NCBI GenBank assembly: GCA_006386115.1 | Contig: VFIW01000084.1 | Location: 144,299 to 208,298, forward strand | Source: Globisporangium splendens | Lineage: Eukaryota > Oomycota > Peronosporomycetes > Pythiales > Pythiaceae | Length of the DNA: 64,000 bases | Direction of reading: 5' to 3' | Shown here: in pieces, positions 19,543 to 31,027 of the stretch | Layout of the letters: each line of letters starts with the position of its first letter | How positions within the stretch are numbered: position 1 is the stretch's first letter | Made by a program: the position numbers and the translations under genes | Notes under the pieces: model-generated | The model's database searches: none | Seen by the model: the letters and a program-made list of their open reading frames with translations, nothing else | What the model was told of the DNA's origin: nothing

Positions 19543-20621
19543 ATGGCGTCGAGTGCGAGCGTGGTGCGCAACCTGCAGGTCGTGCGCGAGAAAGTGGTGC
19601 AGGCCGCCGCCAAGAGCGCCTGGAAGCAGCAGGTGCGTCTCTGTCTTCTCTCTCTCTCTCTCTCTCTCTCTTGTGTCTGTTCTTGGCTGTACCGCTACGC
19701 GCGTCGTCTGTTGCACTGCTGCACGATTAAACAACAACAGCAGTTCATGCAAACGGAGGCTAACGTCTCTTGTCATGTGCGGAACTAATTATCTATATAT
19801 GGCTGTATGTGTATGTGTTGCTGGTGATCGCGTAGTGCACGCTCGTGGCTGTGAGCAAAACCAAGCCGATCGAAGACCTCCAGGCTGCATATGCGCACGA
19901 CCAGCGCCATTTCGGTGAAAACTACGTACGTGGGTTTGTTGCGAAGCATAGTTGCACTTCGACTAGAGCTATATGGAATAAAGTGCTTCATTAATTCTGT
20001 CGACGTATCGTGCCGTAGATTCAAGAGCTTATTCAGAAGACGCCGTCGCTGCCATCGGACGTGAAGTGGCATTACATTGGTCACGTGCAGTCGAACAAGG
20101 CCAAGTCGCTGGTGCGCGACGTGCCGAACCTGTACATGGTCGAGACCGTGGACTCGATCAAGATCGCGAATGCACTCAACAGGGCGTCGGGCGAGTTCCG
20201 CACGACCCAGTTGAACGTGCTCGTACAGGTGAACACAAGCGACGAAGACCAGAAAAGCGGCACGACCTCCATGGACGAGTCCGTCGAACTGGCGCAACAC
20301 ATCGTCAACTCGTGTGAGCACTTGCGCCTCGCGGGTCTGATGACCATCGGACGCTACGGCGACACGACCTCGGAATGCTTTGACCGACTGGTCGCGTGCC
20401 GCAAGAAGATCGCGGAGGCGCTGAACAAACCAGAAACGGAGCTCGACCTGAGCATGGGCATGTCCGGAGACTACGAACTTGCAGTGAGTTGTTGTGTTTC
20501 GTTGACCGTCTTCGTCTTTGTGGCTGATGTACTATTTTGGAACATGTAGATCTCGTGTGGCAGTACTTACGTTCGCGTCGGCTCGACCATCTTTGGCGAT
20601 CGCAATTACGCAAAGGCATAG
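19543..20621 (+). CDS. PLPBP: PLP homeostasis protein, YggS/PLPBP (PROSC) family
   Basis: Four exons in frame: 19543-19632, 19836-19925, 20019-20483 and 20550-20621, giving 238 residues. All introns are GT..AG. The fold is the alanine-racemase-like TIM barrel that binds pyridoxal 5'-phosphate without enzymatic turnover and keeps free PLP low. The PLP lysine lies in VAVSKTKP (Lys at about residue 38). [33 protein letters not shown] and [12 protein letters not shown] follow in the family order; the last two form the phosphate pocket. Intron 1 contains a (TC)n run near 19650-19671. Length is normal. Cytosol or mitochondrion cannot be told. Confidence 0.93.
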
Positions 20622-20851
20622 AGAAACCATTGAGTTTATATATCAGGATGCAAAGTGTGATGTCACCTGGCACAATCATGCATAGGACATTTCATCATTT
20701 GTGCTTCGAGCACGTCAGTCGGGGAGAATTGAAGCCAAGTAGCATTGCATCAGTTCTCAGCTATCAGATGTGACTCATTTCGCCGGAAATAACAAGGTTT
20801 ACAAATCGCAAACCTTCTGTGAGTACTTCTTCCCGTACGAAAAACCTTCCA

Positions 20852-23287
20852 TTATTCTAGCAGCTCAAATGCAAGTGCAGACCTCAAGTCCAAGTTTGCG
20901 TCTTTCTTGTTCTCCGACCATACTGCAGCAGCCTTGATTGCATCCTCCGTTGGCATGAATTGCAATTTGTCCAGTTCTTCTTTTCCCACGTTTGCAGCAA
21001 CAGCGCTGCTGGATTCGGCTTGTTTCTCTTTTTCCTGACGCTCCAAGATGTCTTCCATGTCGATGTAGGTCGTCTCTGGGTCGTTCGGATACATTTTACG
21101 CCACGTTTTGCCCGCTTCTTTTGCTTTCCGCTGTTTCTCTTCGACTTCGGCTCGTTGCTGTTTCCGCTTCGCCTCGGCTTCTTTGGCTTTTTGGTCACAC
21201 TCCGCTTTGCGCTGCTCTAAAATGTGCATGGACATCATGTCCTTTCGATGGAAACGATCTTCGGGAAGCTCTTCGTCATCGTCAACTGGGTCCCATTTCG
21301 TGGCGTGGCTTGTCATCGCACTCGCTTGAGGAGTGTCTATGGCATCCGGTCGCTCTAAATGAAACATTTCTGCCAACGACTTGGGCTTCTTCTGTTCTTG
21401 ACGGCTTTTCGTCACCTCCCCACTCTCATTTCCGTCTTCGTTCCCATGCAGCGCTTGTGCCAGAAGCCACAGTGCAGAGCCGCAGTCCGGGTTATCCGTG
21501 TCCCACGTTTTGTCGATCTGCAATTTCAACGTGAGGCTCTTTTTTGCCCGATCTAATGTGACTTGAGCGGAATTCACCTGCACTGGATATGGCAGCAAGA
21601 TGCCTACATACAGATGTGCAATAACGGCGACTGTGAGATGACTTTTGTATAGAAAAAAGAGAAAAAAACGCCCGCCTCGACTTACTTAGATCGTGGTGGC
21701 CATGCGCTTTAACACCGAGCAACTCTGGGCGAAGCTCGATCTCAAGTTGCTCTTTTGACTCCACGGGAGTCTGAAACCAAATGGTCACTTCCAGAAACTC
21801 CCCTGCTTGCTGGAGAATTTGCTGCGAGAGCGGTTTCCCGTCTTTCTCAACCGCCGCGATGCGTGTGCATGGTATCCTTTCCTCATCACCGGAGTTCTTC
21901 GTCGTCACTTCATGTAGTTCCCAGCGTACCGTAGCAGAAATCTGGAGAGTTTTGGGCTGCTCAGGTTTCTTCTTGTTCACTCTCTTGGTCGAGGTTGCTG
22001 TGGAGTTGCCGGTCACATCTTGGATCTTTGGCGCTGTTACTTTCCGAATGTAATGCTTTGGTGGCGGTAAATCGCCTCGATATGAGAGACGAGGAAGCTT
22101 ATAGCGCGCGTCAAGCTTAATTTTGTACTAATAAGATATCACAATCAATGGTGCATAATTTGCATGGATTAAGGAAGGCGAGAGATGTCATGGTGAAAAG
22201 AAAGTATACAAACCCAGTGTTCACCTTTTGATCAATGTACTCGATCGCCAATTCGCACACAAAATTGCGAAACGAGCCCGTTTTATCGAGCTTGCAGTCA
22301 TCGACGACCTGCGTGTTCACCGCAACGTCGAATGCCAACGACGTGGCGCCTTTCTTGTCTTTCACTTCATGTGGTGCTCCGAGACTTAGTGGCACGTGGA
22401 TCCCCTAGATCGTCAGAAAGAATATGAATGAGCCGTCTGCTAATGAACCAATTAATGCACCCATTGGCATTTGCATACCTCCTGCTCTTTTCCTTCGTCG
22501 TCGAGCTTCTTTTGCTGCGAGAACGTCTGGATGTCGTCCGAGTAGCACACGTTCACAAACACCTACGCCATATCACAAAGTCAGACTCATCAACGGCGTT
22601 CTGCTGAAAGTCCTCCACGAGAAGGTTTAATTTGTGACCTTTTTCCCGCTTTTCAGTTCGCTCGTCTTCATGACAAACCCGGGATGGACATCAATGTACA
22701 CCTAGGCACACAACAAACAGCAGCCCAACAATGTCAAAGCCATGTCGCTTACCTCCTGCCAATAGCTCTGCAGACGCAGTGTTTGCAATATGGAAGTGCA
22801 CTCACTCCCTCTTGCTTGGCAGCTAATCCGCTCGCTTCCATCACCTTGTTGCCTGGAAAGCGCGGCTTGAAGTCTATGCATGCAATCTCCAGATTAGAGC
22901 TCAAGCAATCGTCCAAACTCCTTCAGGAAGCACATCAGTTGCAAATCGGACCTGTCGCATTGTCGTTCTTGCCGTTGGCGCCGCCAGTTCCCGTCTTCAC
23001 AGTGGCTTTGAGCATCTCGAACAGCGCCGAGTCTGCGTCGTCCTGCTGGTCCATGCTCTGCATAGCTCCCGCAGCAGGTCCTGAGCTCTCCAACTGCGCC
23101 TTCATGGACGCGATCAACTGGTTATACGCCTCGGGGTCCGTGCGCTCGAGGCTGTCCAACCACTGTTCGCGCATGGGCATCAGTCAGCTCTGGTTATGCG
23201 TCAATCCAAATTATCTCATGACGCAGCGCTTGCTGTGGCACGTACGTCTGCGTACTGCTCCATCGTGGCGTCATCGATTGTCGGCAT
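20852..23287 (-). CDS. PIH1-domain protein (Kintoun/PIH1D-like dynein assembly factor)
   Basis: Eight exons were traced on the minus strand: 23287-23246, 23162-22952, 22873-22806, 22701-22639, 22562-22479, 22404-22225, 22127-21686 and 21603-20852, about 613 residues. The phases agree at every junction; the donor at 22951 (GTCCGA) is the weakest. The PIH1 domain spans about residues 105-250, with HPGFVMKT, KKVFVNVCYSDDIQ, IHVPLSLGAPHEVKDKKG, FDVAVN and FRNFVCELAIEYIDQKYKIKLD. A CS-like beta domain follows. The tail is a Lys/Glu-rich helix (about 480-540). Such proteins bridge HSP90/R2TP to clients, notably axonemal dyneins; this fits an organism with flagellated zoospores. Which paralogue it is cannot be settled by eye. 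Confidence 0.85.
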
Positions 23288-24150
23288 TCTGAGACGGCAA
23301 GTGTGGTATCAAGCGAATCAATCAGACACGCGCTCTATCTTCTCTCTCTGGTAGTGGTAATAGCGGTCGCGTGCGCACGTGGACGTGGAGCGAAGAATGC
23401 GAAGAGAGACCAGCCGAAGCGCCACTTTTTTCCATAATGTGCGCCATCGTGGCACCACTTTAGATTTTCTGCGCGCACTTCATTAAGTACGTTTTGTCGA
23501 CGCCATATTTGCATTAAGTGCGCATTTTCGTTTCCATGGAGGAGAATTGATGCCTTGTCATTGGTGGCATGAAGAGCTACTTACAGGCATGCGGCGATGC
23601 GCAGGAGCGACGGACGACAGCGCGAGAAGAAGAAGGACGCTATGTGTGTCTCGTGGTTGTAGACACACAGACGACAATTGACATGATCAATCGTCAAGTA
23701 GGTCATGGAAACATGGAATGCAATGTATATGTAGCATCGAAGCCATCGACAATGAAGTCGGAGCTAGCCCGATGGCTGCGTCTGTAGACATGGAGACGAC
23801 GCTAGACACATATCGATGTGAAGCAAACGGTGTGTTTTCGTGGATGTAGACGACATGCAAGACACCAAGTGGACAGGATATGCGAACTCGTTCATTTATT
23901 TGCCAACTCTTTCAAATTCTTTCTTTTTCCCATGTGCTTCTTGTTGGAGATGGTGCTGGTAGTCAGCGAATCACTCAACGGCCAAGTGGACCTGCTTCAC
24001 TCGCGCCATGCGCTTCCTCAACGAAAGCAACGCGGCCACGTGTGCACGAGCAAAAGCACAAATCCACACTCACTGCCGTCTCCGTTCTTCATCTTCCCAT
24101 CAATACCCAAAAAGCACAGGTGGAGAAAAAAACACCCCAGGTGAGAGAAA
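23288..24150. other. Intergenic region between PIH1 and eL21 genes
   Basis: About 860 bases. It contains the 5' side of the PIH1 gene and the 3' side of the ribosomal gene. No coding region is supported. Confidence 0.5.
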
Positions 24151-24721
24151 TTACATAAGGTCGACGAAAGGCTGTGGAGCCATGGTGATTGGGAGAGCAC
24201 CCTTGGTCTTCAAGGTGTACGCCTCCTTTGGTGGGGTAGGCTGACGCTTGATGACAGCACGGACTGTTTAGGCAAAGAGCACACACGGCAATGGATTAGA
24301 GAACAGGAAATGGACTAACTCAGTGGCAATGAGTTGCACAAGTAGACGTACCGCCGGTGGCAGCGGCTTCCTTCTTCTTCAATTCGTTCTCCTTGACACG
24401 GGTAAGGAAACCTTGACGGCACTTGGACTGGTGCACGTGCTCAATGCGCACGTTGATGTGCTTGTGGATGATGCGGTTGCCCACAATCTTGTTCACACGG
24501 ACACCGACAGCGCGCTTGGTGATGTTGTACACACGGCCAGTGCGACCGTGGTAGAACTTGTGTGGCATACCCTTGTGGATAGCACCGTTGGCCTTGATGT
24601 CCACGTAGTCACCGACCTTGAACGTACGCATGTACGTCGAGAGCTTGATCATACCGCTTTGGCGGAATGGGCGAGCGAACATGTCGCGCGTACGCGCACG
24701 GTAACCGAAAGAGTGCGGCAT
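24151..24721 (-). CDS. RPL21: 60S ribosomal protein eL21
   Basis: Two exons, 24721-24352 and 24263-24151, give 160 residues, the usual length. The start [20 protein letters not shown], the core [28 protein letters not shown] with [10 protein letters not shown], and the [13 protein letters not shown] segment (here [16 protein letters not shown]) are all in place. It is a structural protein of the large subunit. The junction splits a Val codon (G|TC). A second intron in the 5' leader is possible but not proven. Confidence 0.96.
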
Positions 24722-25571
24722 TTTTGATTAGTTTCTCCTGCAAGAGCCAAAAGCACACACACGACCTGTTAGTGTCTTTCTCATCCATCATCATCCTGTG
24801 ACTGCATAGGTGGCTTTCAGGAAGGAAGGGCGACTGCGGTTTGCTCGCTGACTGCTGTGGCTGTTGCAGTGTACTGTCGGTTTGCTCCAGGCTCGTCATT
24901 GTGCGCCATCGATCCCGGTTCGCTGTTACAGTCTCCGTGTTCCTGTATGTCGCCGTGTAGATGGTAATCCCACAAAATTGATCGCTGCCTACATCGAGTC
25001 GCGCGTTGTGTCGGCAGTGTGCATCATTCAAATGTCGATGCATTGTCTCTCTCGTCCACTGTTCGTTGTCGTCGCGTCATTCCCATTCGAAGCGTATGCT
25101 ACACGCCGCACTCGCTGCGTCCGCTCATTCCACCGCCGGCCAGAAGCGCCGCTCGCACCCACAGAGCCAGCAGCTGTCACCGACCATCGCCCACCCATTC
25201 CGCCCACAAGAAGCGCTGAGCGTCCGCTTACCTGCAGATCTGAACGAGACAAGAACTGGTTTTCCCTGCACGCGCCGCAGAACTGGAGGAGCTCTGCCAA
25301 CAGCGAAAACTATTGGCCGCGAAGGCGTCAGCATACAAACTCCAAGTCACGCGGCCGCGAGCCAATCACCTCCCCTCTTGCGGCAACAAAAGAGCAAAAC
25401 GGGTCGGGTCAAAACACTCCCTGCACAACCAGTAAAACCCGCAAGATTGGTTGAGTTCAAACCCGTGAAACCCGGGTTTGAAGGCGGGTTCTCGTACTTA
25501 GTAAGGTATATAAAGTGCACACTCGCTGTGATGGTTTCCCTCATACAGCGATCCGACCATCCTGACCCAAT
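24722..25571. promoter_or_regulatory. Divergent promoter region between eL21 and FIP1
   Basis: About 850 bases separating two divergent genes. A cluster of ACCCG/CGGGT motifs with a 12 bp palindrome (AAACCCGGGTTT, 25468-25479) lies about 100 bases before the FIP1 start. A 191-codon open frame here is Ser/Arg/His-rich and was not accepted. Confidence 0.45.
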
Positions 25572-27858
25572 ATGGAGGTGAGCTGTGTGAGAGGCGCTCT
25601 GTCTGTGGATATGAACGCTAAGCGCTGTCTATACAGTGCGTTATATACTTACTGTATGTGCACGTGCGCGTTTGTACGTTTAGGACGAAGAGTTTGGCGA
25701 AGACGTGCTGGTGACGGCGAAGGAAACGACGCGCGAGGCATCGGCATCGGCGACTGAAGAGTGGAAGGACTCGACCACCAAGAGCAGCGCTACTGCTGCT
25801 GCGAATGGAGGCGACAACGATGACGACGACGAAGAGCTCTACGGCGGCGTGTCGATCAAGTTGAACGCGGAGCCGGACAAGAGCGCCAAGGTGGTGCCTG
25901 CCAGTAGTGGACTGGCGGCGGTGAGTTTGCGATGCAAATAGCAGCTATGGTGTGAGCTCTATGCGTGTACTGAACAATGGTTATTATGCGAATTTGAACA
26001 GCGCGCGGCAGGTGGAGGCAATGATGATGACGACGACTTTGACGACGATGAGGACGAAGAAGACATCGCGATCGTGCTCAACAATGACTCGAAAGGCAGC
26101 AAACCGACGCTGCGCTTCACAGGAGGTGCGTGGTTGTTTATTTGGCGAAGCATTTGTTGGTAAATACTCAAAAAGTGCGTGATGTGCATTAGGTGGTGCG
26201 AGTCGCTATGTTCGCGGCAGTTTTGCTGGCGGGCCGCAGCATGTCCCCTCTGGTGTGTCGCATCTGCACCACAAGCAGGGCGAGGTATGCCATATTTGCC
26301 TGTTTGCATGTGGATGAAGTTTTTTTGACTGAGTTTTATGTGGTAACAACGTGTTGTATTGCTGTATGAAGGGGGATGCGGATAGCATCGATGACCTGGC
26401 GATGTTTGGCGGACGTCGCACGGCGTTTGACGTGGACATTGATATGCTGGAAGACAAACCGTGGCGGAAACCTGGTGTCGATATTTCGGACTATTTCAAC
26501 TACGGGTTCGACGAGCATTCCTGGCGGGTCAGTTGCATTTGTCCAGTATCGGGCTAGAGCCTATCGATCGTGTCAGTGCCTAATCCAAATCCAATGTTGT
26601 GTGTGTGTGTGTTGTTGTTGTTAACCTGAATACGTTGATGCAGGAATATGCAGGTCGCCAGCTTCGACTGCGTCGCGATCTCGCCATGGAGAAGACCCGG
26701 GAGCAGGCGGCTCGTCAGGCAGTATCTGCCGCCTCGCAACCTCCTGTCCACGACGTCAAATCCATGCAAGGACCGCCTCTAGGAGGCGGGATGCCACCAA
26801 GGGGAGCAGCGTTTCCAGGAGGCAACGGCCAACAACCAATGCAAATGGGTCCAGGCGGCAGCAACAACCCACAAGGCGAACAATCTACGGGAGACGCGAA
26901 CCAGCAACCACCTAATGGACAGTGGGGTCCAGGAGGCGGGATGCCTCCAATGGGCGGCATGGCGCGAGGTCCTCCAGGACCCGGTGGAATGGCAGGACCC
27001 CATGGCGCGCCAGGTCCGCACGGGTTCATGCCACCGCCACGTGGATGGCACCCTGGGATGGGACCACCACCACATGGCGGTGCACCAGGACCATATATGC
27101 ATCCATCGCAAAACTGGGGAGGCGGAATGCACGGCGGTCCTGTGCCAGGTCACTGGGGTGGTAATGGAGCCGGCCGAGGTCCCCCAGGACCGTGGATGGG
27201 CGGACCTGGTCCTGATGACATGGGTGGTCGAGGAGGTCGCGGTGGCCGTGGTGGCGGCCGTGGGGGTCGAGGTGGACGAGGCCCGCGTGATTTTGACGAC
27301 CGCGGCGGCAGAAGACCAGACGAGAAGGACAGCCACGACGAGAGCAGCCATCGTGGAGATAGTCGCTCGCGCGATACAAACCACTCGGCGCGAGACCGAT
27401 CGCGTTCACGGTCGCGAGGGCGTCGTCCAGATCGAGACTCGTCTCGAGACACTTCGAAGAGCTCTGGTCGTGATGGCATCAACGATGCCGGTGGAGACGG
27501 ACGAGGGGATCGAGACCGAGGAGGTCGTGACCGTGATCGTGATCGTGATCGTGTTCGCGATCGTGACCGGGACCGGAATGACCGCGACCGCGACCACCGG
27601 AACGACCGAGGAGATCGCGACCGAAACGATCGAGGAGACCGGGACCGCGGTGGTCGCGACCGAGACCGTGAACGCCGCAGCGATCGCGATCGAGGTCAAC
27701 AGGACAAAGACAGCAAGGGGCGAGACCGCGACAGTCGAGGTGCTCCCCGCTCGGACGACCGGGACCCTCGCAAGCGTCGAGACCGGGATGAAAGTAGCGG
27801 CGGCGGAGGAGGTTCGAGCAGCAACAGCAACGACCAGAGGTATAAACGAAGACGCTAG
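25572..27858 (+). CDS. FIP1: Pre-mRNA 3'-end processing factor FIP1
   Basis: Six exons: 25572-25577 (only Met-Glu), 25684-25920, 26002-26125, 26193-26284, 26372-26527 and 26644-27858, about 609 residues. The acidic N-terminal half carries Asp/Glu runs. The Fip1 motif [32 protein letters not shown] spans the exon 5/6 junction (about residues 187-218). The C-terminal half is low complexity: a Gly/Pro/Met-rich block, an RGG-like stretch, then a long Arg/Asp-rich tail (DRDRDR type), as in vertebrate FIP1L1. FIP1 joins poly(A) polymerase to the cleavage/polyadenylation complex and binds U-rich RNA. The two-codon first exon is inferred from a good donor after ATGGAG and the continuing reading frame. 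Confidence 0.9.
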
Positions 27859-27912
27859 GTTTTCACAGAAAGCAGTAGCGACACTTGCACACACAGCACC
27901 AGCTCCTCTCTT

Positions 27913-30653
27913 TTAGATTTGCTTGCGGAGCCACAATTCCGTCTCTAATTTATCTAAATCGTGCGCCGTCACTTGAACTGCAAGCAGCGCGTCATTTTGG
28001 ATCGTCTCGGTTGGAACAAACGTCATCGCAGGCAGCGCTCTGTCCGTAGCCAATGGATGCTGACACAACGCTGTGATCGCATCACGAAGAGCTACAAGCA
28101 CACAAACCATAATGAGATGATGTGAAATATATAAGCAGAGGTGTGGAGATGAACGTACCTGAAGCGATCTCAACTTCACTTTGGAACGCAGCCATTTGGT
28201 AAAAGACGCGGAAATGCAGCACGCGGTCCCATGGGAGCTGCGCGTTCGTCAGGCTTTTCTCAATGCACTTGACGAGACCAAGTGCGCTCTGGTGCACTTG
28301 ATCTGCCTCAAGGGCTTGCTTTGATGGCGATGGCAACGTGGCCGTGCACACGATGAGACTCACTGCACGCGGGATGATGCTCGTTTGGCATTCGAACTCC
28401 CATCCACTGTTATCACTTTGGTTATTGAGTTTGAACACCGAGCTGACTGGTCCAAGGTGCTTGAGCACGCGATGGCAGAATGCCTGCAGTTCCACTTCCA
28501 CGAGCGCGTGGCGAGGCAGGTGGGAGACCTGGATCACCAGCAACGGCGCCTTGGTGACCAACGCGACGCGTTCTTGGTCCTTGTCGACCTCGTCGTCGCT
28601 CTCATCGCTGTCGACAACGTCTTCGAATCGATCCTTCAGCCCCGCATTCGACACCATTTGCGCGCGGCACACCTGCGCCAGGTCAGCGACACTCGATCCA
28701 CTAGCATCCATGGCAGTCGTGTACACAACCGCCGAGCAGATATGACGCAAGTTGGACTCGAGCGATTCAAGCACCTTGCCTGCGTTGCGATAGCACTGCT
28801 TGGCCTGAGCCGCATGGTCAGCGCCGACGATCTCCATCGTCTGCGGCAGAAACGAGACTTGGCCCGCTAAGAGGATGAGCGACTTGTGCAAAATGTTCGC
28901 TTGGCTGTACGGACCAATGCAGTTTGGTGCCCATGCCGATATGCTCTTGATGTGCAGCACATCGCGCGTCACACGTGACGATTGACGCAGTTTGCTTTCG
29001 CCACTGCCGCGGATCCCGATGCAATCCATGAGTACACGAGCTGGCAGTGACCCGACTTCGACGCAACTGCGCGATGGCGGCATGTGCGCGCCAAAGTACT
29101 TGCAGTACTCGGCGTTAATTTGGCCAAACTGGTTCATGTCTTGGACGTAGAGATGCACAAAGCAGACATCTTCCAACGTCATGGATTCCTTAGCCAGCGT
29201 GTCTGTGTGACACATAATATAATGAGCAGATGAGTCCAACGTCAAAGGCTAACTTAGAACGTACCTTCCTACACGTTAGCATAATCTGTCAGGCATCTTA
29301 CCTTTGGCATGATCAAAGAGCTCTTTCATTTCCTGCTCAAGCGTGAAGGATGCACTGTTTGAGCACATGAACCCGCTCAAGTAGAAGAGATTGCGGAATT
29401 GACGATGCGCTGGAAGAAATGCACGATCCGTTGGTGCCGTTTGAGCAAGCGTTGTTGCGCTAGTTGTACCAGATCCTCGCGACTTTTCCTGGGCACTGAG
29501 AGTCAAATCTAGTACAAAAGAGGAGATCGGGAGTCGTGATGCAAGCTTCGAAGGGCTTGCGGGTTCTTTGTCTTCCAGGTGGCACTTTTCAATCACGAGA
29601 AACGCCACCGGCGCAAAGTAGTCGTCAGAATGCAGCACGACGCGAGACGAGTCACTATGAAACACACATGTGTCACACATATACACGTCAGTCCTCTGGC
29701 TTGGCAAATAAAGAGCCAGAGCCTAGCTTTCTGCCCACGTACATGACGATTCTCTTTTTGAACAATGGACAATCCAAAGTGAGCGTCTCGTACTCTCCGC
29801 CTTCTCCACATACGTTCAGCTGGTACTTGTCTTGCTGCACAGTGCGATCAAACAGTAATCAACCCATTAGCAGGATCCCGCACAAAGCATCTACCACCAC
29901 CACATTTGAACGTACCAGTGCCAGAAAATCCTGCTGGAGCTCTTCGATGGTCTTGCCGAGGTGCTTGCGAGGTGTGAGTCCGATGGATGCGACTTTCACG
30001 AGAATCGCCTCAATTCCGGATTCGATCATGTCGTCCAGAAGATCCTCCTGCTCACGTCGCCACAGGTACCCCAGCGATGTCAGGCCAAGTCGCGAGCAGC
30101 TAAAGGGATACACGCATCAACAGCTTAGCCCCACTACATCCTACGCAAAAGCCTCTACAGCGCATTGTAACCTCTTGTACTTACACATTCTCCACGCGGT
30201 TGCGCTGGTACGAGGAGAAGATTGCACCCGTGCAAACGGCTTCCACCTCAGGATAATCTGCCTACATGTGCGCACATCGAATGGTTAACAACAGCGCCAC
30301 CTGACCTTCTCACCATTCATCCGATCTCTACTTACCAGCACTTTCTCGAGCAAGCGGTAGAGATCTTCCACCTCGTCGCCGTCGGTAGTGCCATGGTAAT
30401 CAATGTCCTGCTTGATGGCCGTGCCCGTGATGGTCTGCGTCACGAGCGGCAGCTCCATGCTCTCAGCGATGAGCGACACGACGTTATGACCCACAGACTG
30501 GTACATGAACGAGTCGATCTCGGCGTCCTCGGGCGCCAGCTCGAGCGGTGGGTGCAGGTGCGCGAGACACACGATGTCGTGGCCGTAGCGCACGCACTCC
30601 ATCATGGCGTAGCACGAGTCCTTGCCGCCGCTCACGAGCGCGACCACCTTCAT
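27913..30653 (-). CDS. DPH6: Diphthine-ammonia ligase DPH6 fused to RidA-like domains
   Basis: Seven exons: 30653-30336, 30261-30185, 30099-29916, 29834-29743, 29654-29302, 29202-28159 and 28091-27913, about 748 residues, with every junction in phase. The N-terminal domain is an ATP pyrophosphatase with the SGGKDS loop at residues 8-13, then RVENVCSRLGLTSLGYLWRR, LVKVASIGL and NVCGEGGEYETLTLDCPLF, all typical of DPH6 (ATPBD4). It amidates diphthine on eEF2, the last step of diphthamide synthesis. The C-terminal 400 residues hold two RidA/YjgF-like domains (CFVHLYVQDMNQFGQINAEYCKYFG; YSQANILHKSLILLAGQVSF), the arrangement seen in yeast and plant DPH6. The gene converges on FIP1 with only 54 bases between stop codons. 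Confidence 0.93.
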
Positions 30654-31027
30654 GCCTGTTGCCTTACTGTTGCCTTTTGTGTGTCAACACCAGTGAAAAT
30701 GGGAGCCATTGGTACAGCGTACCACGAACAAGCAGAGTCCTGCATTTGAACCACTACAGTACACTTGCACACGGTCCTGTATTTGATTTAGTGCGGTGCA
30801 TTTAGGCGAAGAGTGCTCTATTAGAAGAGTAACAGTACAGAGGGCTTGTATTGAGGTCTTGCTTTTGCTTTTGGCGCCAAATGCAAAAATGAAGAGCATC
30901 GCTGATGTAAATGCGGAGGGCGTGACCGTCGTGAACGTCCCATTATTGCACCAGTGTGAGCTCCATTGCGCCACCAGCAGCAGCAGTAGACGACCTGTTG
31001 TCGCAACACAGTGTGTCGCCGCAGCGG
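30654..31027. promoter_or_regulatory. Divergent promoter between DPH6 and the propeller-like gene
   Basis: About 370 bases between divergent starts. The frame of the downstream gene is open back to 30935, but without an ATG before 31028. An ATG at 30889 in another frame could belong to an upstream exon or leader. Confidence 0.45.

Noticed and set aside
25006..25581. 191-codon open frame upstream of FIP1
   Set aside because: Ser/His/Arg-rich with no domain, and it overlaps the expected promoter region and the FIP1 start.
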